Shown here: in pieces, positions 7,218 through 15,463 of the stretch
Layout of the letters: every line of letters starts with the position of its first letter
Position numbering within the stretch: the stretch's first letter is position 1
From: Desulfocapsa sp.
GTDB taxonomy: Bacteria > Desulfobacterota > Desulfobulbia > Desulfobulbales > Desulfocapsaceae
NCBI GenBank assembly: GCA_029934915.1
Contig: JAOZLI010000001.1
Span: 6,018-32,960 of the forward strand
Direction of reading: 5' to 3'
DNA length: 26,943 nucleotides
Translations under genes and position numbers: made by a program
Notes under the pieces: generated by a model
What the model saw: only the letters and a program-made list of their open reading frames with translations
What the model was told of the DNA's origin: nothing
The model's database searches: none

Positions 7218-9680
7218 GTGTTTCAAAACAGGGCGGAAGAGTCCATCCAGGGTATTGTTGAGCGAGTTACTTTTCACAATGAAAAGAATGGCTGGAGTGT
7301 GCTCAAAGTAAAATGTTACAATGATTTTGATGTCACAAGTGTCATTGTTCATCAGACTAAGGTCTTTGCCGGGGCGACCATGAAGTTCTTTGGCTCCTGG
7401 ACGAATCATCCCCAATATGGCAGACAATTTACTGCAATACGTTCAGAAGAACGAAAACCCGCATCCAGTGCAGCGCTTGAAAAGTATCTGGGATCAGGCC
7501 TCATCAAAGGAGTGGGGCCAAAAACAGCCAAACGCATTGTTGCTCATTTTGGTAAGAATACCTTAACTGTTTTTGAAGAATCCATAGAGGATCTTGTTCA
7601 GGTTCCGTTAATCGCTGAGAAAAAGCTAAAAACCATTCGAGAGGCCTGGGAGGAACATAAGGCCATTCGTGATGTTATGCTGTTTTTGCAGGGGCATGGT
7701 ATCTCTACACTGTTTGCTGTTCGTATTTTTAAAAAATATGGACAACAGGCCATCGCAATTGTCACCGAGAATCCTTATCGGCTTGCCAATGATTTTTATG
7801 GGATCGGGTTCTTTTCTGCCGATAAAGTGGCACTTTCCTTAGGTATTGCCCTTGATGCGCCCGTACGTATTTTTGCTGGAATCAGGCATATTCTTGCCGC
7901 ATCAAGGGAACAGGGGCACTGTTATTTAAGTTATGATCAGATTCTTACCGGCATTAAAGAACTTCTGGAGTTGGATCTTACAGAGTTTTTAGATAGGTAT
8001 CTACACCAGATGGAAGATGAAAATCTTTTGAAAAAAAGAACTCTTCCTCAGGCTGATGCTGTACCCCTTGTCTGCTATTATTCAAAAACACTCTATTACG
8101 ATGAGCAAAACAGCGCAGATCTGTTAGGACGTCTTTGCCGTGATGTTCCGGTTGAGCAGGCAAGGATTGAAAAATGGATTGTTGCCTATAATGATAAACA
8201 GGAGTTTAGCCTGAGTTCTGAGCAGGAAGATGCGGTTAAAAAACTCGTGGCTCATGGCTGCGGGATTCTTACCGGTGGCCCGGGTTGTGGAAAAACAACA
8301 ACCACTAAAACACTGGTGAATTTATTCCTGGCTATGGGGAAAACCGTTTTACTTGCTGCACCAACAGGGCGTGCCGCACAACGCATGGAAGAGGTGGTCG
8401 GGCTTGAGGCTAAAACTATTCACAGGTTACTGGGGTTTCAGAATGGCTCTTTCAAGCATAACCGTGAACTACCGCTTGCCACAGATGTTCTGGTGGTTGA
8501 TGAAAGTTCCATGCTTGATATTTCCCTTACAGCATCGCTGCTTGCTGCAATTCCCGAAAATGGGCAGCTTATCCTGATTGGTGATGCCGATCAACTGCCA
8601 TCTGTGGGAGCCGGTAATGTTCTTGCAGATCTGTTGAAGTCAAAGCGCATTCCAAACTATCATTTAAAAACTGTATTTCGCCAGGCCGAAGAATCTCACA
8701 TTATAGGTTATGCCCATGAAATTAACCGCGGATGTGTGCCCTATATCCCATCTCCTTTTAAGGAACCTCAACTCTGGCAGCAGCGGTGTGATTGTCTGTT
8801 TATTGATTCAAATGAAGCGACTCAGGAACAATTACGAATTGTAAAACGTGCAAAGGAGCAGATAGCATTAGATAAAAGAGAAGAGGTATATGGTGAAACA
8901 AATTTATATCTGGAAAAGGATATCGCAGTAGAAGAAAAAAATACAATAGCGTCCAAAATCCCTGATAAATATGAACATATCGATTTCGGCCTGCTGCAGA
9001 CAGCAGAGAATAGTGCCACAGAGTTACGGTCAGTTCTTAAGACAGTACATCCCTGGTCATCCCTTTATTTTGGTTTAACCGCTGGCCAGGTCATCCTGCG
9101 TCTTTACTCAGAATGGATTCCAAAATATTTTGGCAAGGATGTGGAGATTCAGGTGTTGTCCCCCATGACCAGGGGAAGTCTTGGCACAGTAAAACTCAAT
9201 CAAAGCTTGCAAAATTGCATTAATCCTCAGCAATCCGACAAAGCGCAGATAAATCTTGGCGAAAGGGTTTTTCGTGTGGGAGACCGGGTGATTCATAGAA
9301 AAAATAATTATGATTTAGGCGTTTACAATGGGGATATTGGTGTGATTACAGAGGTTAATTCCATGGAACTCGGTTGCACTGTTCGCTTTCTGTCTGATCA
9401 ACGTCTGGTGGAATATCAGAAAGAACAGATCAGTGAACTTGATCTGGCCTATGGGATCACCATCCATAAATCACAGGGCAGTGAATTTGATTGTGTTATT
9501 ATTCCCATTGTTTCTCAGCACTTTATGATGCTGTTTCGAAATCTAATCTATACGGGGCTTACACGAGCCAAGAAACTGGCAGTATTTGTGGGGACTCGTC
9601 AAGCTCTCGGTATGGCTGTCCGTAACGTCGATACCGCTTCCAGACAAACTGCGCTTGCTGAATTACTGGCTGGAAGATAG
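7218..9680 (+). CDS. recD2: RecD2-type (RecD-like) ATP-dependent DNA helicase
   Basis: An 820-aa superfamily 1B 5'-3' helicase of the RecD2/YrrC group, which works without RecBC. In order: an N-terminal OB-like domain (IQGIVERVTFHNEKNGWSVL), a helix-hairpin-helix region around residues 85-120 (SGLIKGVGPKTAKRIVAHFG), Walker A GGPGCGKTT at 353-361, motif II VVDESSMLD with D428-E429, motif III GDADQLPSVGAG, QVLSPMTRGSLG near 645, THE-type ITIHKSQGSEF near 748-757 and the closing YTGLTRAKK. The GTG start at 7218 is supported by AAAGGA at 7206-7211. It is about 80 residues longer than usual because of an extra charged stretch at roughly 545-625. It stands alone, convergent with the PAS gene. Confidence 0.95.
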   Translation: MFQNRAEESIQGIVERVTFHNEKNGWSVLKVKCYNDFDVTSVIVHQTKVFAGATMKFFGSWTNHPQYGRQFTAIRSEERKPASSAALEKYLGSGLIKGVGPKTAKRIVAHFGKNTLTVFEESIEDLVQVPLIAEKKLKTIREAWEEHKAIRDVMLFLQGHGISTLFAVRIFKKYGQQAIAIVTENPYRLANDFYGIGFFSADKVALSLGIALDAPVRIFAGIRHILAASREQGHCYLSYDQILTGIKELLELDLTEFLDRYLHQMEDENLLKKRTLPQADAVPLVCYYSKTLYYDEQNSADLLGRLCRDVPVEQARIEKWIVAYNDKQEFSLSSEQEDAVKKLVAHGCGILTGGPGCGKTTTTKTLVNLFLAMGKTVLLAAPTGRAAQRMEEVVGLEAKTIHRLLGFQNGSFKHNRELPLATDVLVVDESSMLDISLTASLLAAIPENGQLILIGDADQLPSVGAGNVLADLLKSKRIPNYHLKTVFRQAEESHIIGYAHEINRGCVPYIPSPFKEPQLWQQRCDCLFIDSNEATQEQLRIVKRAKEQIALDKREEVYGETNLYLEKDIAVEEKNTIASKIPDKYEHIDFGLLQTAENSATELRSVLKTVHPWSSLYFGLTAGQVILRLYSEWIPKYFGKDVEIQVLSPMTRGSLGTVKLNQSLQNCINPQQSDKAQINLGERVFRVGDRVIHRKNNYDLGVYNGDIGVITEVNSMELGCTVRFLSDQRLVEYQKEQISELDLAYGITIHKSQGSEFDCVIIPIVSQHFMMLFRNLIYTGLTRAKKLAVFVGTRQALGMAVRNVDTASRQTALAELLAGR

Positions 9681-9725
9681 TAGGTTTTGTCTAGTGATAC
9701 CACGCAGAGTGAAGACATTTTTTAA

Positions 9726-11243
9726 CTAATCCTGTTTGTCTTTCTTCCATTTTTCTATTTCTGCCATTTCCTTTTCGTAGCAATCAGGGCAGATCCCGTG
9801 ACTAAATTCAGCTTCAGAGTTTTCCCTGATGTAGCATTCCAACTGGTTCCAGTATCCCTGGTCGTCTCGTATCTTTTTGCATGAGGCGCAGATGGGAATA
9901 ATTCCACTGAGGAGTTTTACTTTGGACAGTGCGTCCTGAAGCTCATTGATCAGTTTTTCCCGTTCCTGCTCTCCTTCTTTTTGTTTTGAAATGTCCCTGG
10001 CCACGTAGATGGATCCAAGGAGTGTGCCATCATCGTGAAAGCAAGGGGAACAGGTAACAAGCATGGGAAAGCCCAGATAGGGGTAATTGATCTCTTCACT
10101 GATAGTGCGATTTTCAGTTATGGCTTGCAGGTGTGGGCAGTTATGACATGGCTGGTCTTTGTTATGCATTACTCTGTAGCAGTGCTTTCCCAGGATACTT
10201 TCTGGCTTTTCACCGAGAACGTCGGCCATTGTTTTGTTCACTCTGACATAACGCATTTCTTTATCGAGAACAGCAATGAAATCCGGGATGGTGTCAAAAG
10301 TGGTGGACCACTGTCTGGCTACAAATTCAAGTTCTTCGTTGATCTTCTCACGTTCGGCTATTTTCCGTTCCAGAGCTTTGTTTATGATGTCTTTTTCTGC
10401 TGTCCTTTTTTTTACCATCTCTTCCAGATGATTCATGTAGGACTTGATTTGTTCCTCATTACGTTTTTGATTTGTGATATCGCGGATGAGAATAAGAAGG
10501 CAGTGTTCATTGTCATTTATTACCGGGATAATTTTGAAGCGAAGGAAGCGTTGGTTGATTTTAATCGGGTCGGGATCGCCGAGAGTGATGGGAACGTTTT
10601 TCAGTGTGTTGACGGTCTCTTCTATAATGGCTCGGTCTGTCCCTTGAAAAAGTTTGAAAAAATTTGAAGAAAGAATTTGTTCAGGATTGGAATCGAAAAA
10701 AAGGCTCCCCTTTGCATTACAGTATGTAATGCTTCCATCTGGAGTGAGTTCAAGAAAACCATCTTCCATGGATTCCAGGGTTATTTCAAAATGCCTCTTT
10801 CTGGAAAGGAGTTCTGTTGTTATTTGTCGTTTGTAGACATTCTCAGCTCCAAGTATCTTTTGGGGAAATTTTTTGTCCACAGAAGAGAAGACAGCCTGAA
10901 TATTCAGTTCCATCTCCTTTACGGGTCCCTTTGCAATACAAGCGTCAGCACCGACACCGTGAAAGTCAAAGTTTTCCTCAGCGGCAATTGCAGAGAGGAT
11001 GATAATGACCGTATCATCAAACTCTTTTTTGGTGCGAATGATGCGACAGAGTTGTTCGCCGTCAATATTTGGCATAATAAGGTCAGTGACAATGATATCG
11101 GGGTGGAAATGTTTCAGAATCGCAAGGGCAGAAAGGCCATCTTTGGCAGTTTTAATTGTGCACCCTTTCATTTTCAGAACCCTGGAGAGAAGTCTCAAAA
11201 TGATCGGATTATTGTCAACCAGCAGAATTTTTTTTTCTTTCAT
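9726..11243 (-). CDS. Response regulator with two PAS domains and a C-terminal four-Cys module
   Basis: A 505-aa protein with no DNA-binding or kinase output. A receiver domain fills residues 1-120, with D10, phospho-acceptor D54 (TDLIMPNIDG), S84 and K105. PAS1 is at about 150-260, followed by a coiled coil at about 260-310. PAS2 at about 310-420 holds a Cys-rich loop (CYRVMHNKDQPCHNCPH), common in deltaproteobacterial PAS domains. The tail has CASC (452-455) and CPDC (485-488) with H482 between, and looks like a zinc-binding module. The frame extends upstream to 11390, but ATG at 11243 gives a standard receiver start (MKEKKILLVDNN) with an AGG site. It probably relays or senses redox or ligand signals. 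The partner kinase is not known, though an orphan kinase lies at 19590. Confidence 0.88.
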   Translation of the reverse strand: MKEKKILLVDNNPIILRLLSRVLKMKGCTIKTAKDGLSALAILKHFHPDIIVTDLIMPNIDGEQLCRIIRTKKEFDDTVIIILSAIAAEENFDFHGVGADACIAKGPVKEMELNIQAVFSSVDKKFPQKILGAENVYKRQITTELLSRKRHFEITLESMEDGFLELTPDGSITYCNAKGSLFFDSNPEQILSSNFFKLFQGTDRAIIEETVNTLKNVPITLGDPDPIKINQRFLRFKIIPVINDNEHCLLILIRDITNQKRNEEQIKSYMNHLEEMVKKRTAEKDIINKALERKIAEREKINEELEFVARQWSTTFDTIPDFIAVLDKEMRYVRVNKTMADVLGEKPESILGKHCYRVMHNKDQPCHNCPHLQAITENRTISEEINYPYLGFPMLVTCSPCFHDDGTLLGSIYVARDISKQKEGEQEREKLINELQDALSKVKLLSGIIPICASCKKIRDDQGYWNQLECYIRENSEAEFSHGICPDCYEKEMAEIEKWKKDKQD

Positions 11244-11743
11244 TGCATACCTGTGAAATGGGTAGCTCGGATGAGTCCTGTTCTTATGCTGTTTTGCAAT
11301 ATCTATGCCAGCCATAACGCGTGAGGGTTGGCATGTTACGGGTTTTATGTACACTGTTTTTCGAATTCGAATGAAATATGGAATTTTCAAAGAACCCTTG
11401 AGTGAATATCGTGATGTTTTAGTTTTATAAACTTCACTGAAGAATGTCGTAATGGCAGTTAGCCTCGACCGGGCATAAACTTTGCAATATTCTTATTTCA
11501 TGATGAGGAAAGGTCTTCTCTGTAAAAGGAGGCAACTCGCTATATGCTCATTTGAGGAGTTATATTGACAACTGTCGTTAACTTAGTGGTCGGTAACCGG
11601 AAACTTGGTTTTTAACGCAGAGGCTTGTTTGCATCATTGAAAAAATCAACAGAAGAATGTTTCAAATCGCTTAAAGGCCCATTACGAATGATTTTCGGAA
11701 ATAATTTAGAGTGAATATTGGTCGATTAACCATCTACTGGTGA
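11244..11743. other. 500-bp intergenic region without a recognised gene
   Basis: This lies upstream of the PAS/receiver gene and downstream of ychJ. I see no convincing coding frame, tRNA or terminator. The only structure noted is a 9-bp-arm hairpin at 11305-11334 (ATGCCAGCC / GGTTGGCAT, one mismatch, 12-base loop), which would be in the leader of the PAS gene. The remainder probably holds the PAS-gene promoter, but I could not place convincing -35/-10 boxes. Confidence 0.5.
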
Positions 11744-12208
11744 TTACAGGCAACAACGCTTATATTTTTTGCCGGACCCACAGGGGCATTTTTCGTTACG
11801 ACTGATCTTCTTCGTTGACGATTCTGGTGTTCCGTCAAGGTAAAACCATTTGTTGTCCTCACGTACAAAACGGCTTTCCTCGTGCAAATGACAGAGGTGG
11901 TCGGAACTGATAAAACGTGCCGTAAAAGTCACTGTTCCTTTGATGTCTTTTTCTGATCCTTCCTCGTGGTTTTCCACTTTCAGGTCGAGCCATTGCACAG
12001 GTGCTTCTTCGATATTCAAAGTCTCAGGGCGACTCTCCTTTGCCCATGTTTTTAGAAGATAATTGTTATCCTCTAAAGTAAAAGCAGTATAGCGGGAGCG
12101 CATTAACTGCTCTGCTGTTTTTGCAAGTGAGTGATCTTTAATTATAAGAGCACAGCACTCAGCAAAGGAGGCGGTGCTTCCACAGGGGCATGGTTTATTA
12201 TCCATCAT
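11744..12208 (-). CDS. ychJ: YchJ-family protein with SEC-C motifs at both ends
   Basis: A 154-aa protein of the UPF0225/YchJ family. The N-terminal metal-binding motif CPCGSTASFAECC (residues 7-19) and the C-terminal SEC-C motif CPCGSGKKYKRCC match those known to bind zinc in SecA and related proteins. The middle part is an NTF2-like/YchJ fold (AEQLMRSRYTAFT, LHEESRFVREDNKWFYLDG). The biochemical role of the family is unknown. It overlaps the end of the upstream small membrane gene by 11 bases, so it is probably the last gene of a ppsR - membrane protein - ychJ unit. Two adjacent ATG codons (12208, 12205) could be the start. Confidence 0.92.
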   Translation of the reverse strand: MMDNKPCPCGSTASFAECCALIIKDHSLAKTAEQLMRSRYTAFTLEDNNYLLKTWAKESRPETLNIEEAPVQWLDLKVENHEEGSEKDIKGTVTFTARFISSDHLCHLHEESRFVREDNKWFYLDGTPESSTKKISRNEKCPCGSGKKYKRCCL

Positions 12209-12431
12209 TTATTTCTCTTCGTTTTAGGGTGCGGTATAATTTGAGCCCAAGCAGGATAAAGGGTGCGCCATGATAGAACAGATCAAATATATCCAGTGGT
12301 TTGCTTAACTGACCCTGACTGAGCATCCGTATTTTTTCAACAAGATGCGGCTCTGGAACAAAGGGTGCCAGACCAAGTAAAACACAGAGGAGCAGAAGAA
12401 TTGATAATGGGATGTCGTCAATAAATTTCAT
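12198..12431 (-). CDS. Small two-helix inner-membrane protein
   Basis: A 77-aa protein with hydrophobic helices at about residues 9-25 (LSILLLLCVLLGLAPF) and 50-63 (YHGAPFILLGLKLY), linked by a polar loop with the recognisable PEPHLVEKIRML sequence, and a basic tail. Similar short proteins occur in many proteobacteria and are sometimes misleadingly labelled RND transporter; no function is known to me. It lies 18 bases after ppsR and overlaps the start of ychJ, so it is probably co-transcribed with both. No strong ribosome site is visible. Confidence 0.8.
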   Translation of the reverse strand: MKFIDDIPLSILLLLCVLLGLAPFVPEPHLVEKIRMLSQGQLSKPLDIFDLFYHGAPFILLGLKLYRTLKRREINDG

Positions 12432-12449
12432 TATGGTATAAGAATGTTA

Positions 12450-13268
12450 TTACAGGTGCGGTAATCGAGTGAGGGAGAGTTTTTGAATCACCTGGGTGGC
12501 TGTTTCTTCAATGGACTTGCCATCGGTGGCGATAACAGGCATGTTGTAGCGCAAAAAAATCTGATGGGCCTGTTGCAGCTCATTTGAGCATGTGGAAAGC
12601 TCGGCATATTTACTGTTTTTGTATCGTTCTTCCCGCATATGATGCAGATTTTTGGCCGTCGTTGAAAGTCCTATGGCTTTATGTTTGTTGCGTACAATTG
12701 CTGGCGGCAGACGAGCGCTTTCAAGATCTTCGACCACCAGGGGATAATTCGCAGTTTTTATACCCATCTGGGTGGCAAGATATACCGAAATCGGTGTCTT
12801 GCCAGAACGTGAAACGCCAAGCAGGATGGCTTCGGCCTCATCGTAATCTCTCATGCGGGATCCGTCATCATGGGAAATACTGTACTGAATGGCTGTGGCT
12901 CGTCTTGCCATAGTCGAGTCATCGAGGTGACGGGCTGTACCTGATATTCGGATCGCTTTGGCTTCCAATAGCTTTTCAAGGTGTTTAAGGTAAGAATCAC
13001 AGATATTGAAAAATTCGACCTCGGGTATATCCAGGATAGCAATGAGTTCTTTATTCATGACGGTTGAAAAAACAAGCGGAAATCTACCCATCGATCTGGC
13101 TCGGATATGATCTATTGCTTCCTTTGCATCGGTTTCGGTCTGGATAAACGGAATTTTTTCCGTATTAAAACTAATTTCTGGAAACTGGCAAAGAAGCGAT
13201 TTGCCAAGATCTTCTGCCAGAATGCCAGTACTTCCGGAAAGGTAATATACATCTTTTGAGTGCCACAT
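12450..13268 (-). CDS. ppsR: PEP synthase / pyruvate phosphate dikinase regulatory protein (DUF299)
   Basis: A 272-aa bifunctional ADP-dependent kinase and Pi-dependent pyrophosphorylase. Members inactivate PEP synthase or PPDK by phosphorylating a Thr beside the catalytic His, and reactivate it by phosphorolysis. The P-loop GVSRSGKTP is at residues 151-159, where most relatives have GVSRTSKTP. The upstream YSISHDDG and the start YYLSGSTGILAEDLGKSLL are also typical. Length is normal. The target enzyme gene is not in this window, so PPDK and PEP synthase cannot be distinguished. It heads a leftward group with the small membrane protein and ychJ, and is divergent from the YkgJ-like gene across 104 bp. 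Confidence 0.94.
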   Translation of the reverse strand: MWHSKDVYYLSGSTGILAEDLGKSLLCQFPEISFNTEKIPFIQTETDAKEAIDHIRARSMGRFPLVFSTVMNKELIAILDIPEVEFFNICDSYLKHLEKLLEAKAIRISGTARHLDDSTMARRATAIQYSISHDDGSRMRDYDEAEAILLGVSRSGKTPISVYLATQMGIKTANYPLVVEDLESARLPPAIVRNKHKAIGLSTTAKNLHHMREERYKNSKYAELSTCSNELQQAHQIFLRYNMPVIATDGKSIEETATQVIQKLSLTRLPHL

Positions 13269-13372
13269 CTTCCTATTGTCTCCTTTGCAATACTATGGTA
13301 ATTTTCTGCTCTCATGTCTTTGTATCAGAAAAGTACGTCTCCTGAAAGTATTCTCTTGATCATTCATTAATT

Positions 13373-13813
13373 ATGGCTTCCATTCGACAACTTCTCTCTT
13401 CCTATTCATTCCTCGGGCTTATTCGATATCTGCGTATGCGTCTTATGGGGAAAGAATTGATGGTGGGAGGCAGTTGCAGGAATTGTGGAAGTTGTTGTCG
13501 TAAGATTAACCTTGAAGGCCAAAATGGCTGGCTCCGCAAAAGAGAGGATTTCTTTAAGATTGCTGCCGATTATCCAGAGTATAACCGTTTTCAGTTCACT
13601 GGTAAGGATGAACAGGGATTCCTTCAGTTTTCCTGCTCATGGCTGACCAAAGAAGGGCTATGCAAGGAACATAGCAAAAGACTGGATCTTTGTCGGAATT
13701 TTCCGGATAAGAGTCTGCACTTTTGTGGTGGAGCACTTCCGCCCACATGCGGATACATGCTTCAAGAGGTTCGCCCCTTCGAAAAGTACTTGAATGATGA
13801 GATAAATAAATGA
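13373..13813 (+). CDS. YkgJ-family cysteine-cluster protein
   Basis: A 146-aa protein of the zinc/iron-chelating YkgJ family (PF03692 type). The cluster CRNCGSCCRKI at the N-terminal side is followed by spaced cysteines in FSCSWLTKEGLCKEH, LDLCRNFP, FCGGALPPTCGYM. The family is widespread and thought to bind metal, but its function is unknown. Its TGA overlaps the ATG of the glycosyltransferase gene (ATGA, 13810-13813), which implies coupled expression and perhaps a functional link. A weak ribosome site precedes the ATG. A second, shorter family member lies at 25666. Confidence 0.88.
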   Translation: MASIRQLLSSYSFLGLIRYLRMRLMGKELMVGGSCRNCGSCCRKINLEGQNGWLRKREDFFKIAADYPEYNRFQFTGKDEQGFLQFSCSWLTKEGLCKEHSKRLDLCRNFPDKSLHFCGGALPPTCGYMLQEVRPFEKYLNDEINK

Positions 13814-14898
13814 AACGTGTGCTTATCCTCGAGCCCTATTACGGTGGTTCTCACAAATTGTTTCTCCAGGGGCTGCAGCAGAACATCGAAGCAGATTTTG
13901 TATTGATGACATTGCCGGCTCGTAAGTGGAAAATGCGGATGCAGTTTTCTGCCATCTGGTTTGTTGAAGAAATTAAAAAGCTTCCCAGGGGAAAGCAATC
14001 CTTCGATGTTGTTCTTTGTTCCACCTTTGTTGATGTGGCCGTTTTTAGAGCATTGGTCCATCCTGTTCCCGGTTGGAACAAAGAGGCAGTGGTGAAGACT
14101 TATTTTCACGAAAATCAGTTTGCCTACCCCAGTCAGAAACAGGATATTTCCATGCGTCAGTTTACAGCAATAAACTGTACAACGGCTCTTGCTTCCGATG
14201 CGTGTGCATTTAATTCTCTCTTTAATCTCGATACATTCCTGGCAGGAGTACAAAAGGTAGTTAAATTTGCCACCGATATGAAAATCCCGGGTGTTGTTGA
14301 TGCTATCAGGCAAAAGAGTGTGGTGCTCTACCCCGGAATGGATTATTCATTTATTGATGAGGTCACCGTCTCAAAAAAAGATGGTGGCGCGCCGATCATT
14401 GTCTGGAATCATCGTTGGGAGCATGACAAGGGGCCGGAAATATTTTTTAATGCTCTGTATACGTTGCAGAAAAAGAGAATTGTTTTTCGTTTGATTGTCC
14501 TTGGAGAATCCTATGCTAATATGCCGGAATGTTTTAGCACTGCCCAAAAACGATTGGCAGATGAAATACTTCATTTTGGCTATGCTGAATCGAGAAAAAA
14601 ATATGCAGAATTATTACGTATGGGAGATGTGCTTGTTTCCACGGCAAAGCATGAATTCTACGGAATTGCGGTGCTTGAAGGCATCCGGGCAGGATGTTAT
14701 CCCTTGCTTCCCGAAAGTCTTTCCTACCCAGAACTCTATGGAAAAGAATTCTTGTACACTCCTGGAAAACTCGTAAAAAAACTGGAAGAATATCTGCGCT
14801 ATCCTGTATGTTTAGAAAATGAAACACGAAATAGTCTGACGACACGTTTTTCCTGGCATTGCCAGCGGGAACATTACACTAAATGGCTTTTGGGATGA
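13810..14898 (+). CDS. tRNA-queuosine alpha-mannosyltransferase-like glycosyltransferase (DUF3524/GTDC1 type)
   Basis: A 362-aa GT-B glycosyltransferase. The N-terminus (LILEPYYGGSHKLFLQGL, then TLPARKWKMRMQFSA) matches the DUF3524 domain of GTDC1/QTMAN, the vertebrate enzyme that adds mannose to queuosine in tRNA-Asp. The C-terminal half has a GT4-like donor domain (WNHRWEHDKGPEIFFNAL) and the EX7E-type motif HEFYGIAVLEGIRAGCYPLL, expected to bind the nucleotide sugar. Family membership is well supported by reading. The reaction of bacterial members is inference; the sugar donor and tRNA target are unknown, and no queuosine synthesis gene is in the window. It is coupled to the YkgJ gene upstream, with aroK 22 bases downstream. 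Confidence 0.85.
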   Translation: MKRVLILEPYYGGSHKLFLQGLQQNIEADFVLMTLPARKWKMRMQFSAIWFVEEIKKLPRGKQSFDVVLCSTFVDVAVFRALVHPVPGWNKEAVVKTYFHENQFAYPSQKQDISMRQFTAINCTTALASDACAFNSLFNLDTFLAGVQKVVKFATDMKIPGVVDAIRQKSVVLYPGMDYSFIDEVTVSKKDGGAPIIVWNHRWEHDKGPEIFFNALYTLQKKRIVFRLIVLGESYANMPECFSTAQKRLADEILHFGYAESRKKYAELLRMGDVLVSTAKHEFYGIAVLEGIRAGCYPLLPESLSYPELYGKEFLYTPGKLVKKLEEYLRYPVCLENETRNSLTTRFSWHCQREHYTKWLLG

Positions 14899-14920
14899 AC
14901 CCTGAACCCATGGGGGAAAT

Positions 14921-15430
14921 ATGAGTAAGAATATTGTCTTAATAGGTTTTATGGGAGTGGGGAAGGGTAGAACCGCCAGAACTCTTGCTGAAAAAACGGG
15001 TAGATTTGCAGTCGATTGCGATGACCTGATAGAGAGTTTCACCAATAAAAAAGTTAAAAAGGTATTTGCCAAATTTGGTGAGTCTCGTTTTCGGGAGCTT
15101 GAAAGAGAAGTGGCTCTGTGGCTTGAGAAAAGTGTGAAGAATACTGTTGTCTCAACGGGAGGCGGCTTTTTGCAGGTCCCGAATCTCTCGAAAATTGGAA
15201 CGGTTATCTATTTGCATGCTGATTTTGATAAAATTCTGCAATCAATTACCAAGCATCCTAATGCTAAAAAGAAGATTAAAAAGCGTCCGTTGTTGCAAGA
15301 TCTTGATAAGGCACGAGCGTTGCTCGCAACTCGTCTGCCGCTTTATCGTGCTGTTGCTGATCATGAGATCAGTGTTGCTGGTAAAAGTATAGAAGATGTG
15401 GCGGACGAAATTTATCAGCTTCTGTCGTAA
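14921..15430 (+). CDS. aroK: Shikimate kinase with an atypical P-loop
   Basis: A 169-aa cytosolic kinase that makes shikimate 3-phosphate in chorismate synthesis. Shikimate-binding and catalytic elements are intact: D32/D34 in VDCDD, R58 in SRFRELE, GGG at 80-82, lid R122 in KKRPLL and R138 in TRLPLYR. Walker A reads GFMGVGKGRTA (residues 9-19), where most shikimate kinases have GKS/GKT; the residue after K15 is Gly, as in adenylate kinases, and a Thr follows at 18. Ribosome site GGGGGA precedes the ATG. It lies in a rightward operon between the glycosyltransferase gene and gpmI. The enzyme assignment is likely, but the P-loop leaves a small doubt about activity. Confidence 0.88.
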   Translation: MSKNIVLIGFMGVGKGRTARTLAEKTGRFAVDCDDLIESFTNKKVKKVFAKFGESRFRELEREVALWLEKSVKNTVVSTGGGFLQVPNLSKIGTVIYLHADFDKILQSITKHPNAKKKIKKRPLLQDLDKARALLATRLPLYRAVADHEISVAGKSIEDVADEIYQLLS

Positions 15431-15463
15431 TTCATTCGTGATATTCTAAGAGGAAAATGTCGT

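Noticed and set aside
10035..11324. Long plus-strand frames (210 and 215 aa) opposite the receiver/PAS gene
   Set aside because: They are antisense shadows of a gene with clear receiver, PAS and Cys motifs on the minus strand; their Phe/Tyr/Val-rich composition shows no domain.
13762..14313. 183-aa minus-strand frame opposite the glycosyltransferase gene
   Set aside because: Antisense to a well-supported, translationally coupled gene; no domain visible.
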